NCBI RefSeq assembly: GCF_001718195.1
Contig: NZ_MCNV01000011.1
Coordinates: 62,001 to 126,000, forward strand
Direction of reading: 5' to 3'
Source: Paraburkholderia nodosa
Lineage (GTDB): Bacteria > Pseudomonadota > Gammaproteobacteria > Burkholderiales > Burkholderiaceae
Length of the DNA stretch: 64,000 nucleotides
The position numbers and the translations under genes are program-made. Under the pieces are notes generated by a model. It saw only the letters and a program-made list of their open reading frames with translations. It was not told the origin of the DNA and did no database searches. Every line of letters starts with the position of its first letter. Position 1 is the first letter of the stretch. Positions 44,429 through 54,642 of this stretch are shown one piece after another.

Positions 44429-45969
44429 CACGCCGTAGTCTCTGGCGCCGCCGCTTGTCGCCCAACGTCTGGCCCAACCTCGCGCTCGCGCCGCTCACGC
44501 TCGCGCTGGGCGCGTGCATCACGCTCGGTCCCAACTATCACGTGCCGCAGGAAGCCGCGGTCAATGCGCCGCTCGCGCAAGGGCCGATCGACGGCGCGGA
44601 CCATGCGCCCGTCTCGCAACTGGGCGTGCCCGCCAACTGGTGGCAGCTTTACGACGACCCCACGCTCAACGAACTCGTGCAGGAGGCGCTGAAGTCGAAC
44701 ACCGACCTGCGCGTGGCGGCGGCGAATCTCGCGCGCTCGCGTGCGGCGGTCGACATCGCCAATGCACAGGGCGGCTTCTCGGGCACCGCGCACGCCACCG
44801 CCGAGCGCGCGCAGGTGTCGGGCGAGCAGTACCTCCTGTTCGAAAAGGTGCCTGTCGCGACGCTGGGCGACCTCGGCGTCAACATCTCGTATGAATTCGA
44901 CCTGTTCGGCAAGCTCCGGCGCGGCGTGGAAGCCGCGCGCGCCGACGACGCAGCCGTGGAAGCCGCGGCCGACCTCGCGCGCATCACCGTGGTCGCCAAC
45001 GTGGCGCAGGCTTACGTGGAATCGTGCTCGGCCGCCGAGGAACTGGAGATCGCGCAGGAATCGCTCAAGCTGCAGAACGAGCGCGTGGCGCTCACCAAGC
45101 GCCTGCGCGACGCGGGCCGCGGCAACCAACCCGACGTGACGCGCGGGCAGACCCAGGCCAATACGATCGCCGCCGATATCCCGCGCTTCGAGGGACGCCG
45201 CCGCGTGGCACAGTATCAGCTCGCCATGCTGCTCGCGCGCGCCCCCAAGGACCTGCCGCCCGCCGCGCTCGCGTGCAAACGCCTGCCGAGGCTCAAGCAG
45301 CCGATTCCCGTCGGCGACGGCGCCGCGCTCCTCAAGCGCCGCCCCGACGTGCGCGAGGCGGAACGCCAGCTCGCGGCATCGACGGCGCGCATCGGTGTGG
45401 CGATCGCCGAGATGTACCCCGACGTCACGTTCGGCGCGGGCGTGGGCACGGTCGGCCTGACGAGCGATCTGTTCACCCCTGCGACCAATGCCTGGTCATT
45501 CGGACCCCTGATCAGCTGGACCTTCCCGGTCAACGGCCAGCGCGACCGCGTGCGCGCCGCGGAGGCTGCCACGGGCGGCGCGCTCGCGCACTTCGACGGC
45601 GTGGTGCTCAACGCGCTGCGCGAAACGCAGTCGAGCCTCGCGACCTACGCCGCCGACGACCTGCGCGCCGATGCACTGCGCACGGCCTATACGTCGGCGC
45701 AGCAGTCGGCGGACGAAACGCATCGTCTCTATGCGGCGGGCCGCGAACCCTTCCTCTCCGACCTCGACGCCACGCGCACGCTCACCAGTGTGCACGCACA
45801 GGTCGCCGCGGCCGAAGGCGAAGTCGCGCTCGACCAGGTGCGGTTGTTCCTCGCGCTCGGCGGCGGCTGGGAGGGCAATCAGCAATCGCTGCAGCAGCAG
45901 GGGGCGCAAGGCACGCAACCGGCTTCAGCAGCACCGGCGGCAACCGCCGCGACTGCGCCCGCGAACTAA
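44425..45969 (+). CDS. NodT-family outer-membrane efflux lipoprotein
   Basis: This 514-residue outer-membrane factor has an N-terminal lipobox (LTLALGACITLGPNYHVP, lipidated Cys near residue 31) and two OEP repeats. Typical conserved phrases are PANWWQLYDDPTLNELVQEA, NISYEFDLFGKLRRGVEAAR, KRRPDVREAERQLAASTARI and FLSDLDATRTLTSVHAQV. ATG 44425 overlaps the adaptor stop (ATGA). It provides the trimeric exit duct for the FUSC/HlyD pump. The C-terminal 35 residues are Gln/Ala-rich. It ends 13 bp before the convergent pbpC gene, with no clear terminator. Confidence 0.94.
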   Translation: MTRRSLWRRRLSPNVWPNLALAPLTLALGACITLGPNYHVPQEAAVNAPLAQGPIDGADHAPVSQLGVPANWWQLYDDPTLNELVQEALKSNTDLRVAAANLARSRAAVDIANAQGGFSGTAHATAERAQVSGEQYLLFEKVPVATLGDLGVNISYEFDLFGKLRRGVEAARADDAAVEAAADLARITVVANVAQAYVESCSAAEELEIAQESLKLQNERVALTKRLRDAGRGNQPDVTRGQTQANTIAADIPRFEGRRRVAQYQLAMLLARAPKDLPPAALACKRLPRLKQPIPVGDGAALLKRRPDVREAERQLAASTARIGVAIAEMYPDVTFGAGVGTVGLTSDLFTPATNAWSFGPLISWTFPVNGQRDRVRAAEAATGGALAHFDGVVLNALRETQSSLATYAADDLRADALRTAYTSAQQSADETHRLYAAGREPFLSDLDATRTLTSVHAQVAAAEGEVALDQVRLFLALGGGWEGNQQSLQQQGAQGTQPASAAPAATAATAPAN

Positions 45970-45982
45970 GCTCGCCTCTCCC

Positions 45983-48259
45983 TCAGCGCGCCACGCCGCC
46001 TTGCGCGGCGTCGGCGCGCATCGACTTCTGCGGCTTCGCAAGCGCGCCGCGTACCTCGAAGCGCACGGTATTGGTCACCTGTCCGCTCGCATCGACGAGT
46101 TCGAGCGTGTGTTTGCCCGGCCAGGGCAGCCACGCGAGGCGCGCGGCGCCGCCCAACGCCTTGCCGTCCAGGCGCCAGTTCACGCGCGCGCTCGAGCCGG
46201 TGGCACGCTCGAACCAGACACGCTGACGCTGCGCGGGAATGTCGGGATCGAGCGCGAAAATGGTGCCGTCCACGGGGCTGCCGATTTGCGCGGGCCCACG
46301 CGCGAGATCGGCGGCATTCGATGCGAGGCCCACGAGCGGCGTGGACGTGCCCGCGATGAACCACTCGTTGCGGGATGGCTCCACGGCATTGGCGAACTGC
46401 ACGCGCACGCGCTCGACACCCCGCGGCGCGGCAGGCGCGACACTCGGCACGCGCCGATGCAGATAGCCGACGATGGCGGCCCACACCGGCGCCGCGCCCG
46501 TGACGCCCGACACGTCCCACATGGGCGAGCCATCCGCGTTGCCGACCCACACGCCCACCGTATAGCGCGACGTGAAGCCCACGGTCCAGTTGTCGCGCAT
46601 GTCCTTGCTCGTGCCCGTCTTGACCGCGGAAAACATGCGCGTATCCAGCGGACTGTCGAAATCGAAGGTACGCGTGCGCGCATTGTTGTCAGCGAGGACG
46701 TCCGTGACGATGAACGCCGACTCGCGGCTGAATACTCGCTTCGACGCGCTATTCGATGCGGCCTGCGCAGACGCGGGCAAATCGGCGATCGGGCTCACGA
46801 CGCCGCCATTGGCCAGCGCGCGATACGCGTTCGTGAGGGTGACGAGGCTCACGTCGGCGCTGCCCAGCGCGAGGCTGAAGCCGTAGTAGTCGCCCGCCTG
46901 CGTGAGCGGCAAGCCGAGCGCCGTGAGCGTCTTCGCGAATCGATGCGGCGTCACCATCACGAGCGTGCGCACGGCCGGCACGTTCAGCGACGAGCCGAGC
47001 GCGGTGCGCACGCTCACCCAGCCCTTGAAGCCCTTGTCGTAGTTCTGCGGCATATAGAGGCCGCCGCCCGCCGCGAGATCGAGCGGGGCGTCGTCGAGCA
47101 GCGAGGCGGTCGTCACGCGGCGCTCGTCGATGGCCTCGGCGTAGAGAAAAGGCTTGAGCGTCGAGCCCGCCTGGCGCAGCGCGAGCGCTGCGTCGACCTC
47201 CCGTGCCTTCGACAGGCCGCCTGACGACCCGACCCACGCGAGCACGTCGCCGGTTGCGTTATCGAGCACGACGACCGCGCCGTCCTGCACGTTGCGCGGA
47301 TGCGCGCGCGCATTGAGTTCGATGAGGGTGCGCGTAAGCGTGTCGCGCGCGTAGCGTTGCAGGTTCGCGTCGAGCGTCGAGCGCACGCGCATGCCGGTCG
47401 CGGGATGCACGGCGTTCGCGATCTGGCGCGCGAAGTGTGGCGCCAGCTGCGGCGAGTTTTCGCTGCGCCCGTCGAACGAGGGATCGTCGGTGGCGATGGC
47501 CGGGCGCGCGAAGGCGATCTGCACGAAAGCATCGAGATTCGGGCAACCGCTCTCGACGTTCGCTGCGCGCATGTCGCGCAAGATGCGGCACGCGCGCGTG
47601 GCGACCTTCGTATAAGGCGCATTGGGCGCGCGGATGAGTGCGGCGGCGACGGCCGATTCGCGTTCGTCGAGCCCCGACGGCGCCTTGCCGAACAGCGTTT
47701 GCGAAAGCGCAGCAAGCCCCACGGTCTCGCCGCGAAACGGCACGAGGTTCAAATACGCCTCGAGAATCTGGTCCTTGCGCCAGGTGCGTTCGAGCCGTAG
47801 CGCGTCCACGGCTTGCACGGCCTTTTGCGCGAGCGAGCGCTGGCCCGAGTGCTTCGGGTCGTCGTCGAGCAGTCCCGTGAGCTGCATCGTGACCGTAGAT
47901 GCCCCACGCGTGCGGGTACTCCACAGGTTCGCCCAGGCGGCGGCAGTCGCGCCGCGCCAGTCCACGCCGCTGTGCTCATAGAATCGTTTGTCCTCCGAAA
48001 CGACAATCGCCTCGCGCAGCGCCGGCGACACGTCGGCGAGCGCGACCCAGTCGCCGCGCCGCGCGGCGTGTTCCACCCGCGTGCGCTGCAACGGCGTGCC
48101 GTCGCGCGCCAGCAGAACCCAGTCGGAGCTTTTCCACTGGCCGCGCACATCATCGAAAGTCGGCAGTGCAAGCGCGGGCAGCGGCACGAGCACGAAGCAC
48201 AGCGCGGCGGCGCCGAGTGCGCACGCCGCGCGATGCCGTAGCGCGAATGGCCCGCTCAC
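45983..48259 (-). CDS. pbpC: penicillin-binding protein 1C
   Basis: This 758-residue peptidoglycan synthase has an N-terminal signal-anchor and a GT51 transglycosylase domain (IVVSEDKRFYEHSGVDWRGA with catalytic Glu; STVTMQLTGLL). The transpeptidase domain has SxxK in RQAGSTLKPFLYAEA, SxN in GSSLNVPAVR and KTG in AVKTGTSKDMRDNW. A C-terminal BiPBP_C domain (about 670-745) is diagnostic of PBP1C. It starts at GTG 48259, overlapping the alpha-2-macroglobulin stop as GTGA. The pair is a conserved periplasmic module in which the macroglobulin is thought to trap proteases when the envelope is breached and PBP1C repairs the wall. Confidence 0.95.
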   Translation of the reverse strand: MSGPFALRHRAACALGAAALCFVLVPLPALALPTFDDVRGQWKSSDWVLLARDGTPLQRTRVEHAARRGDWVALADVSPALREAIVVSEDKRFYEHSGVDWRGATAAAWANLWSTRTRGASTVTMQLTGLLDDDPKHSGQRSLAQKAVQAVDALRLERTWRKDQILEAYLNLVPFRGETVGLAALSQTLFGKAPSGLDERESAVAAALIRAPNAPYTKVATRACRILRDMRAANVESGCPNLDAFVQIAFARPAIATDDPSFDGRSENSPQLAPHFARQIANAVHPATGMRVRSTLDANLQRYARDTLTRTLIELNARAHPRNVQDGAVVVLDNATGDVLAWVGSSGGLSKAREVDAALALRQAGSTLKPFLYAEAIDERRVTTASLLDDAPLDLAAGGGLYMPQNYDKGFKGWVSVRTALGSSLNVPAVRTLVMVTPHRFAKTLTALGLPLTQAGDYYGFSLALGSADVSLVTLTNAYRALANGGVVSPIADLPASAQAASNSASKRVFSRESAFIVTDVLADNNARTRTFDFDSPLDTRMFSAVKTGTSKDMRDNWTVGFTSRYTVGVWVGNADGSPMWDVSGVTGAAPVWAAIVGYLHRRVPSVAPAAPRGVERVRVQFANAVEPSRNEWFIAGTSTPLVGLASNAADLARGPAQIGSPVDGTIFALDPDIPAQRQRVWFERATGSSARVNWRLDGKALGGAARLAWLPWPGKHTLELVDASGQVTNTVRFEVRGALAKPQKSMRADAAQGGVAR

Positions 48260-51200
48260 GGCGCCGCCTTCACGACCACCGGCGCATTTGGCGCGACGCC
48301 GAACGTGGCCGGCGCGTAGAGCGCCTCCACGCGCGTGGGCGGCAACCCGAAGGTGCCGACGTTGTTCAGCCGCACCGTGTACTCCACCGACACCATGCCC
48401 TTGGGCAGAAACTCATAGTACGCACGATAACCGTCGAAGCCGCGCTCGATGAACGCGGGCCACGGACCGTTCTCGTCCTGCTTCTCGCCCTGCGTCGCCA
48501 CGGCCGAATCGCGCCCGAGCCCGGAGCCGAGGATCGTCGCGCCCGCGGGGATAGGGTCGTTCACGACGACCCACGTCATGTCGGTTTGTGCGTCGATGTC
48601 GAGGCGCACGCGTACGACGTCGCCGCGCGTGTACACGCCCTTCACCGTGGCGTCCACCGGCGTGATGGTCTTCGTGATGCGATAGCCTGCCGCGAACGGC
48701 GCACGCAACGCGACCGCCGCGAGGCTCTCCACCGTGGCCCATGGCTTCCCGCTTCCTTCCTGCGTCAACGTGAGGGGCACCGCCGCGTTCTGCTTTGGCC
48801 ATGCTAGCAGCGTGCTGCGCACGGGCGCGTTGCGCGTCGCCGCCGTGGCCCCGCTGGCGCCCGATGCCGCTTGCGCCGCCGATTGAGCCGCCGATTGAGC
48901 CGCCGCGTTCCAGTCGACGATGCGCGACGTATCGCCGAGCTGGATCTTCGTCGCGCCCGTCACCGGGTCGTGCTCGAACACGCGCGAGAAGCGCTCGACC
49001 GCGAGCGAGCCATATGCGTTCGCCGTCGTCGTGCTCCATGCGCCGTTGCGTTGCAGCGCGAGCAGGCCCGCCACGAGCCGCGGCATTTCCTCCTTCCACG
49101 CGGGGTTGCCGACAAAGGCCAGCGCGAGGCGCGCCGCGTTGACCTCCGTGCCCGTCATCAGCCACCACAAATCGTCTTCGGCGGCCGTGGAGAAGGTCAG
49201 CTGCGTGCCTTGCCACGTGAGCCGCGCACGCAGGATCTGCTCGAGCTGCGCCAGTTTCTCCGCGCGGTCCGGCACGTCGCGCATGCGCGCGAGACTTTCC
49301 GCATAGTCGATCACCGCCGAAGTGGGCCACTGGTTCGGCGCAATCTCGATCGAGCCGAACTGGCGCGCGTTCGCCGCGCCGTAGCGCGACAGCGCATCGA
49401 TGGCGGCGAGCTTGCGCAGATCCAGATCGCGGCGCGGCGCCCACGAATTGCGCTCGATGCGGCCTTCCACGAAGCGCGTGAGGCCCTCCACCATCTTGCT
49501 GCGCAAGGCGTCGGGAAGCGCGAAGCGCGGGTCGAGCTTCGACGCCTCGTCGCTTATCGTGAGCAGATACGCGGTGAGCGCGGTGCTGCCGCGGCTCGCG
49601 CTGTCGTCGGCGGGCGGGAAGTAGTTCGCGAGGCCGTCACGGTCCAGATACACCGGCAGGCGCGCAAGCTCCGCCTGCCAGCGCGCGGGGTCGCGCAAGC
49701 CGATCGCTATCGACGTCTGCTGCTCGAGGCAGGAATACGGATAGCGCGTGAACCAGCGGCGCACGCCGGGCAGGCCGTCCGCGAGCTTCGGCTGCAGCGA
49801 CACCGCAATGCCGCCACGCACCGCGCCTGCACGCGTCATGCTCGCGTTGGCCGGCGGCGCAACCGGAATCGACAGCGTACCGTCCACCTGCGCGAGCGTG
49901 GCCTGCTGCACCGTCACGGGTATCGCCGCGCTCACCTGCTGGGCGAGCTTCACCGCATCCGCCGCATGCGCGCCGCCCTGCTCCGCCGCACTCACGTTCC
50001 ACACGAGCGCGGGCCGCTCCGCCTCGGCGAGATCGTCGGGAACCGCAACCGTCCACGCAATCTCACGCGACGAATTGGGCGCGAGCTCCACGGTCTGCGC
50101 GGCCAGCGCGAGCGGCGGTACGTTCGGCGCGACCAGCACTTTCATCGCGCGCGCGGTCGTATTGCGCAGCGTGAACTGCGCGCGGAAGGTGTCGCCCTCG
50201 CGCACCTGTGGCGGCAGGCCCGAGATCAGCTGCAGGTCCTGCGTGCTCTCGATGGTCGCGCTGCCCGTGCCGAAACGCGCCACCCCGCTCGCCGCAATCG
50301 CGACGATGCGAAAACGCGTGATCGAGTCGTTCAGCGGCACACTCACTTGCGCCTCGCCCTTCGCATCGAGCGTAACGCGCGGGTTCCAGTAGAGCAGCGT
50401 GTCGAAGAGTTCGCGCGTCGCGCCATGCCCGCCGCCGCCGCCCGCCGGCACCGCCTTGCGCCCGAAGTGCCGCCGTCCGACGATCTCCATTTGCGCCGTC
50501 GCCGTCTCCACGCCGTAGGCGCGTTGCTGCAGCATGGCGTCGAGCAGATCCCAGCTGCGGTTGGGCATGAGTTCGAGCAGCGCTTCGTCCACGGCTGCCA
50601 CGGCGATCTGCGTGCCCGCCGGCACCGGCTGGCCGCCCGGAAGCTGCACGCGCAACTGGACGTGGGACGTCGCGCGTACCGCGTAGCGTTTCGCGTCGGG
50701 CGTCACGCTCACCGCGAGGCGGTGCGCCGCGTCGCCCACGCGGATTTGCGCGAGCCCGTAGCGGAAAGCCGGCTTCGAAAGATCGACGAGCGGCGTGGGC
50801 GCCTCGTACTGGCGCCCTTCGTACCAGAACGCACGGGCCCATTCGAGCGGCGCTTTCCACCCCCAGGTGAAGAACGAATACCACGGCACTTCGTGAATAC
50901 GCCCGCGCAGCGCGAGCACCGAAACGTAGACGTTGGGCCCCCACGTCTCGCTCACCTTCAGTTCGACGGTCGGATCGCGCCCGTCGAGTTGCACCACGTG
51001 CGTTTCGATGATGCCCTCGCGTTCCACGGCCACGAGCGCCGTCGCAAAGCGGAATGGCATGCGCACCTGGAACCGCGCGGTCTCGCCGGGTTCGTAGCTC
51101 GTCTTTTCGGGCAACACGTCGATGCGGTCCGTGTTCTCGCTGCCGAACCAGAGCTCGTCCTCGCGCGTGACCCATACCGAGGTCGTGGCCGTCGAGGCAT

Positions 51201-54200
51201 GGTCGTCGCCGTCGCGCGCCGTGGCTACGAGCTGGATATTGCCCGCTTCCTTGAGCTTCGCGTCGCAGGTGAGCAAGCCGTGATCGTCGCTCGTGCCGCT
51301 GCACAGCGTGCCGAGATCGCGTGTTTCCGTGTGGTTGTCGTAGGCGTAGAAGCCGCCCACCATGCGCTTGCGCGAAGTCGTCGTGATCTTCGCCACACCG
51401 CGCACCTCGAGCTTCACGCCCGCGTGCGGCTTGCCCTGCAGATCGAGCGCGAGTGCGGTGACCGGCACGGTCCTGCCCACGGAGACCCAATGCCCCGACT
51501 TGATGCCCGCCACCACGGCAGCGGGCCAGAGCGTGGCCGCGCCGCTGATGGTCTGCACTTCGCCGTTCGGGTCCGCGAAGGTCGCTTCGAGCGCGAGGCG
51601 CTTGGGCGCGTCCACGGCCGGCAGGTTCTTCAGCACGAGCGTGCCCGCACCGTTGCGGTCGAGCGTGAGCGGCTCCTTGTCGGCCACGAGCTTCGCGACC
51701 TCGTTGTCCTCGCGCGGGCCGCTGTCCTCGTCTTCTGACGCGTTATCGGCCGGGCTCCGGCTCACATACGGTGCGAAACTGAAATCGCTGTACGTGCTGG
51801 CGAACGACGGCGTGGTGTCCTTCACGAGCGCCGAAACCTGCACAGGCAGATTCGAAGCCGCGCCGCCCGACACATAATCGATCTGCACCGCCACGCTCGC
51901 CTGCGTAGCGGCGACGAGCGGCGACGTCTTCTCGTTCTGCACGGCGATCGTGCCCTTGAGCACCGGCAAGCGGAAGGCTTCCACGCGGAAGCTGCCGCTG
52001 TCGTAGCTCATATGCATGGCGTCCGCGCTGTTGTCGGCTTCGTCGTTGCCGTCGCCTGCCGTGCTCGCGTTCGCGTCCCCGTCGTCTAGCGAGACGTCAT
52101 ATTCGCCGAGCTTCGCTTCGGGCGGCAACACGAAGGTCGAGTCCGCCGTATGGTCGGCGGCCCACTTCAGTGGCAGATGCCATGTCTGCCCGCTGCCGGC
52201 ATGACGTATCGTCACGCGTGTGGGGTACTGCTGCGGGAGCGCGAAACCATGCATCGTCTGCGCGCGGATGTAGTGTTTCATCGACACCGTCTCTCCCGCG
52301 CGCAGCAGCGTGCGGTCAAACACGGTATGCGCGCGCACCGTGGGCTGCACGCTCGTGTCGGTCGGCACGTTGAAGCGCCACGACTCGATGCCGCGATTCC
52401 AGTCCGATTGCACGAAGGCCATGTCGGGGCCCGTTTTCGGGTCGTCGATGCGCGCCGAAACGAACAGTCCGCTAAAGCTGTTTTCGCCGCAGTCGCGACG
52501 ATTCGAGAGCGGTCCGTCTATCGTCAGGAGTCCATGGGAATCCGTCTTTCCCGTGGCGAGCATCTCGCCGTTGCAATCCGATACGTGTACCTCGGCGCCG
52601 GCTACCGGTTCGCCCTTGTCGAGCGATGTGACCCACACCACGCTATTCTCGCGGCCTTGCTTGAAGTGCACGCCCACATTGGTGACGAGCACGGTCGTGC
52701 GCACGTACATGGGCGCCGGCTTGCCGAGCAAGGAGGCGCCGAGCGAAGGCGAAGCGAGTTCGATCACGTAGAAGCCCGGCTTCGGCACGGGAATGCCCAC
52801 CACTTCGAACGGCCGCAACGCCTTGGGATCGGCTTTGGGCAGCGTGAGCGTCTCTACGCCTGGCTGGCCATCGAGCAGTGAGAGCGAGCGCACGTCGATG
52901 ATGCGCTCCTTCGCGTCGTCGTCACCCTCGCCCGTCGTGCGCGGAATCACCACGGGCGACTTCGCGCGCGCGAGCAGCCCCGGCATCTGCTTGTCGATCG
53001 ACGTCTCGCTCATGCCGAAATTGTCGAACTGGTCGACGAGGCGCATCCAGCGGCGCATGTCGGTATCGGACTGCACCGCGAGCTTCGCGAACTTCGCCTC
53101 GCCCGCGTTGAGCCCCTGCACGTGCAGGTCGGCTTCTACGTTGCGCAGCGTGACCGGCACCAGCGGCGGCGTGCCGGGCTCCGCGTAGCGCTCGATGATG
53201 CCGAAGGTCGAGGACGGGAATTTCGCGAGCGGCGGCATTGGCGCGGTCGCCGTATGCAGCGGGAAAAGATCGGCGTTCGCGAGCGCACGGCCGCTTACGT
53301 CCTTGAGCCCGGCGGGTGCGGTGATCGTAAGCGTCGCGCGCTCGGGCAAAGGCGCGGAGAACGAGATCGAGCCGACCTCGTTGTTCTTGTCATCGGGGCG
53401 GAAAGCCGGCGCGACTTCCCCCTTCGGGCCTTGCAGACGGAACTTCTGCGCGTCGGCGCGCGCAATCGGCGCGCTCAGGTCGATGCGCAGAGGCCGCAGC
53501 GGCGTGCATGGCGCCTTCGCATTCTCGCGCTCGCAACTCATGCTCGCGGTGAACGGCTCGCGCACCGTGAAATCGAAGCGGCGCTCGACGTCGTTGGGCG
53601 TGCCGTTCGGTCCGAGCACGCCCTTGCCGTACACGAGCTGCATCTTCGCGCTGGAGGGCAGCGTTTGCTGGCACGTGAGCGTGAGCACGCTCGCGCTGTC
53701 CTTTTCGAGCCGGAAATGCTTGAGCAGCGCCGCGCGCGTGGACGCATCGACAGGCTGCACCGGAATGCGGTTGCCGAGTCCGCCCGACTCGCACCACACG
53801 TGTTCGCGCACGGAAGCCGGCGTGGCGGGGCCATTGAGCTTCAGCACGAATGCCTGGTTTTCCTCTATTTCGCCGCCATAGGGACGCACGCTCAGCGGGA
53901 AGGGGCCGCCCGTGGAGAACGTGAAGCGGCGCACGCCCGTCACGACGTTGCCCGCCTGCGATTTGAGCGCGTCGACAAGCGTGACGCTGCATTGCACGTC
54001 GGGCGGCAGATCGGCCGCGAAATCATAAGCCCACGTTTTCCCGTCGATCCACCGACCCTGGCCCGCGCTGGCCGCCGCATTGCTGCATTGCAGGCGCGCG
54101 GGGTCCTTTGCATCGGGCGCGCCGAACGCCACCATGGCCTCATCGAACTTCACCACCACCTGGCGCACCTGCGCCACGGTGCCCTGCGGCGATACGCTCA

Positions 54201-54306
54201 CCGCGCGCGCGGCGTAGGCGCGCCACGCCCACGCCATGCATAAGCCCAGCACCAGGGCAAGCGCCAACGTCCACCACCCGCCAGTTGTTCGTGTTATTCG
54301 TTGCAT
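48256..54306 (-). CDS. bacterial alpha-2-macroglobulin (YfhM/MagD-type) with thioester motif
   Basis: This is a 2016-residue envelope protein. An N-terminal hydrophobic segment (TLALALVLGLCMAWAWRAY) is followed by MG domains, a bait-region area, and the complement-like thioester domain with Cys1526-Leu-Glu-Gln1529 in YPYSCLEQQTSIAIGL. The C-terminal receptor-like MG domain includes VYTRGDVVRVRLDIDAQTDM. No clean lipobox was found (GLC lacks a small residue before Cys), unlike many YfhM proteins. ATG 54306 is chosen because the longer frame lacks a signal sequence. It is co-translated with pbpC. A short Ala/Gln/Ser repeat near residue 1805 (AAQSAAQSAAQ) is encoded by a 12-bp DNA repeat. Confidence 0.92.
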   Translation of the reverse strand: MQRITRTTGGWWTLALALVLGLCMAWAWRAYAARAVSVSPQGTVAQVRQVVVKFDEAMVAFGAPDAKDPARLQCSNAAASAGQGRWIDGKTWAYDFAADLPPDVQCSVTLVDALKSQAGNVVTGVRRFTFSTGGPFPLSVRPYGGEIEENQAFVLKLNGPATPASVREHVWCESGGLGNRIPVQPVDASTRAALLKHFRLEKDSASVLTLTCQQTLPSSAKMQLVYGKGVLGPNGTPNDVERRFDFTVREPFTASMSCERENAKAPCTPLRPLRIDLSAPIARADAQKFRLQGPKGEVAPAFRPDDKNNEVGSISFSAPLPERATLTITAPAGLKDVSGRALANADLFPLHTATAPMPPLAKFPSSTFGIIERYAEPGTPPLVPVTLRNVEADLHVQGLNAGEAKFAKLAVQSDTDMRRWMRLVDQFDNFGMSETSIDKQMPGLLARAKSPVVIPRTTGEGDDDAKERIIDVRSLSLLDGQPGVETLTLPKADPKALRPFEVVGIPVPKPGFYVIELASPSLGASLLGKPAPMYVRTTVLVTNVGVHFKQGRENSVVWVTSLDKGEPVAGAEVHVSDCNGEMLATGKTDSHGLLTIDGPLSNRRDCGENSFSGLFVSARIDDPKTGPDMAFVQSDWNRGIESWRFNVPTDTSVQPTVRAHTVFDRTLLRAGETVSMKHYIRAQTMHGFALPQQYPTRVTIRHAGSGQTWHLPLKWAADHTADSTFVLPPEAKLGEYDVSLDDGDANASTAGDGNDEADNSADAMHMSYDSGSFRVEAFRLPVLKGTIAVQNEKTSPLVAATQASVAVQIDYVSGGAASNLPVQVSALVKDTTPSFASTYSDFSFAPYVSRSPADNASEDEDSGPREDNEVAKLVADKEPLTLDRNGAGTLVLKNLPAVDAPKRLALEATFADPNGEVQTISGAATLWPAAVVAGIKSGHWVSVGRTVPVTALALDLQGKPHAGVKLEVRGVAKITTTSRKRMVGGFYAYDNHTETRDLGTLCSGTSDDHGLLTCDAKLKEAGNIQLVATARDGDDHASTATTSVWVTREDELWFGSENTDRIDVLPEKTSYEPGETARFQVRMPFRFATALVAVEREGIIETHVVQLDGRDPTVELKVSETWGPNVYVSVLALRGRIHEVPWYSFFTWGWKAPLEWARAFWYEGRQYEAPTPLVDLSKPAFRYGLAQIRVGDAAHRLAVSVTPDAKRYAVRATSHVQLRVQLPGGQPVPAGTQIAVAAVDEALLELMPNRSWDLLDAMLQQRAYGVETATAQMEIVGRRHFGRKAVPAGGGGGHGATRELFDTLLYWNPRVTLDAKGEAQVSVPLNDSITRFRIVAIAASGVARFGTGSATIESTQDLQLISGLPPQVREGDTFRAQFTLRNTTARAMKVLVAPNVPPLALAAQTVELAPNSSREIAWTVAVPDDLAEAERPALVWNVSAAEQGGAHAADAVKLAQQVSAAIPVTVQQATLAQVDGTLSIPVAPPANASMTRAGAVRGGIAVSLQPKLADGLPGVRRWFTRYPYSCLEQQTSIAIGLRDPARWQAELARLPVYLDRDGLANYFPPADDSASRGSTALTAYLLTISDEASKLDPRFALPDALRSKMVEGLTRFVEGRIERNSWAPRRDLDLRKLAAIDALSRYGAANARQFGSIEIAPNQWPTSAVIDYAESLARMRDVPDRAEKLAQLEQILRARLTWQGTQLTFSTAAEDDLWWLMTGTEVNAARLALAFVGNPAWKEEMPRLVAGLLALQRNGAWSTTTANAYGSLAVERFSRVFEHDPVTGATKIQLGDTSRIVDWNAAAQSAAQSAAQAASGASGATAATRNAPVRSTLLAWPKQNAAVPLTLTQEGSGKPWATVESLAAVALRAPFAAGYRITKTITPVDATVKGVYTRGDVVRVRLDIDAQTDMTWVVVNDPIPAGATILGSGLGRDSAVATQGEKQDENGPWPAFIERGFDGYRAYYEFLPKGMVSVEYTVRLNNVGTFGLPPTRVEALYAPATFGVAPNAPVVVKAAP

Positions 54307-54642
54307 CGACCGGTCCTCGTTTGCGCGCGCGCCGCGTGGCCATTGCCGGGCGGCGTGCGGTGAATGGTACAGGGCGCCGCGCGCCCGCGCGCCGGGAATG
54401 GCCGGCCACGCGCTCACGCGGGAGCCTCGCGCGCAGCATTGCGCGAATCGGGCACTCGCGATATCGGAAACCGCTGATTTTGCGAACGGGTTAAGGCGAA
54501 GCGAGGACTGCTGGGAAGAGGCTGGCCGGGCTTGCGGACGCGAGCCGGTGAGAGTGGGAGCGAAGGTGCGCCGTGACGGCGGCCGCGCCTCGCGGCTCGC
54601 CATGCAACGCGGGCGGCCGCTGGCCGCCCGCAATACATCGGA
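54307..54642. other. intergenic region upstream of the alpha-2-macroglobulin gene
   Basis: About 335 bp between the macroglobulin start and the end of the SDR gene. Apart from the hairpin at 54609-54631 (listed) I see no gene, repeat or confident promoter. It must carry the promoter of the macroglobulin-pbpC operon on the - strand. Confidence 0.4.
54609..54631 (-). terminator. hairpin after the SDR gene
   Basis: A perfect 10-bp stem GCGGGCGGCC / GGCCGCCCGC with a GCT loop lies 12 bp past the SDR stop. There is no T-run, so it may act with Rho or as a barrier for read-through into the macroglobulin operon. Confidence 0.65.

Noticed and set aside
48871..51738. 955-codon + strand open frame
   Set aside because: It is a shadow of the alpha-2-macroglobulin gene, with no recognisable fold or start site.
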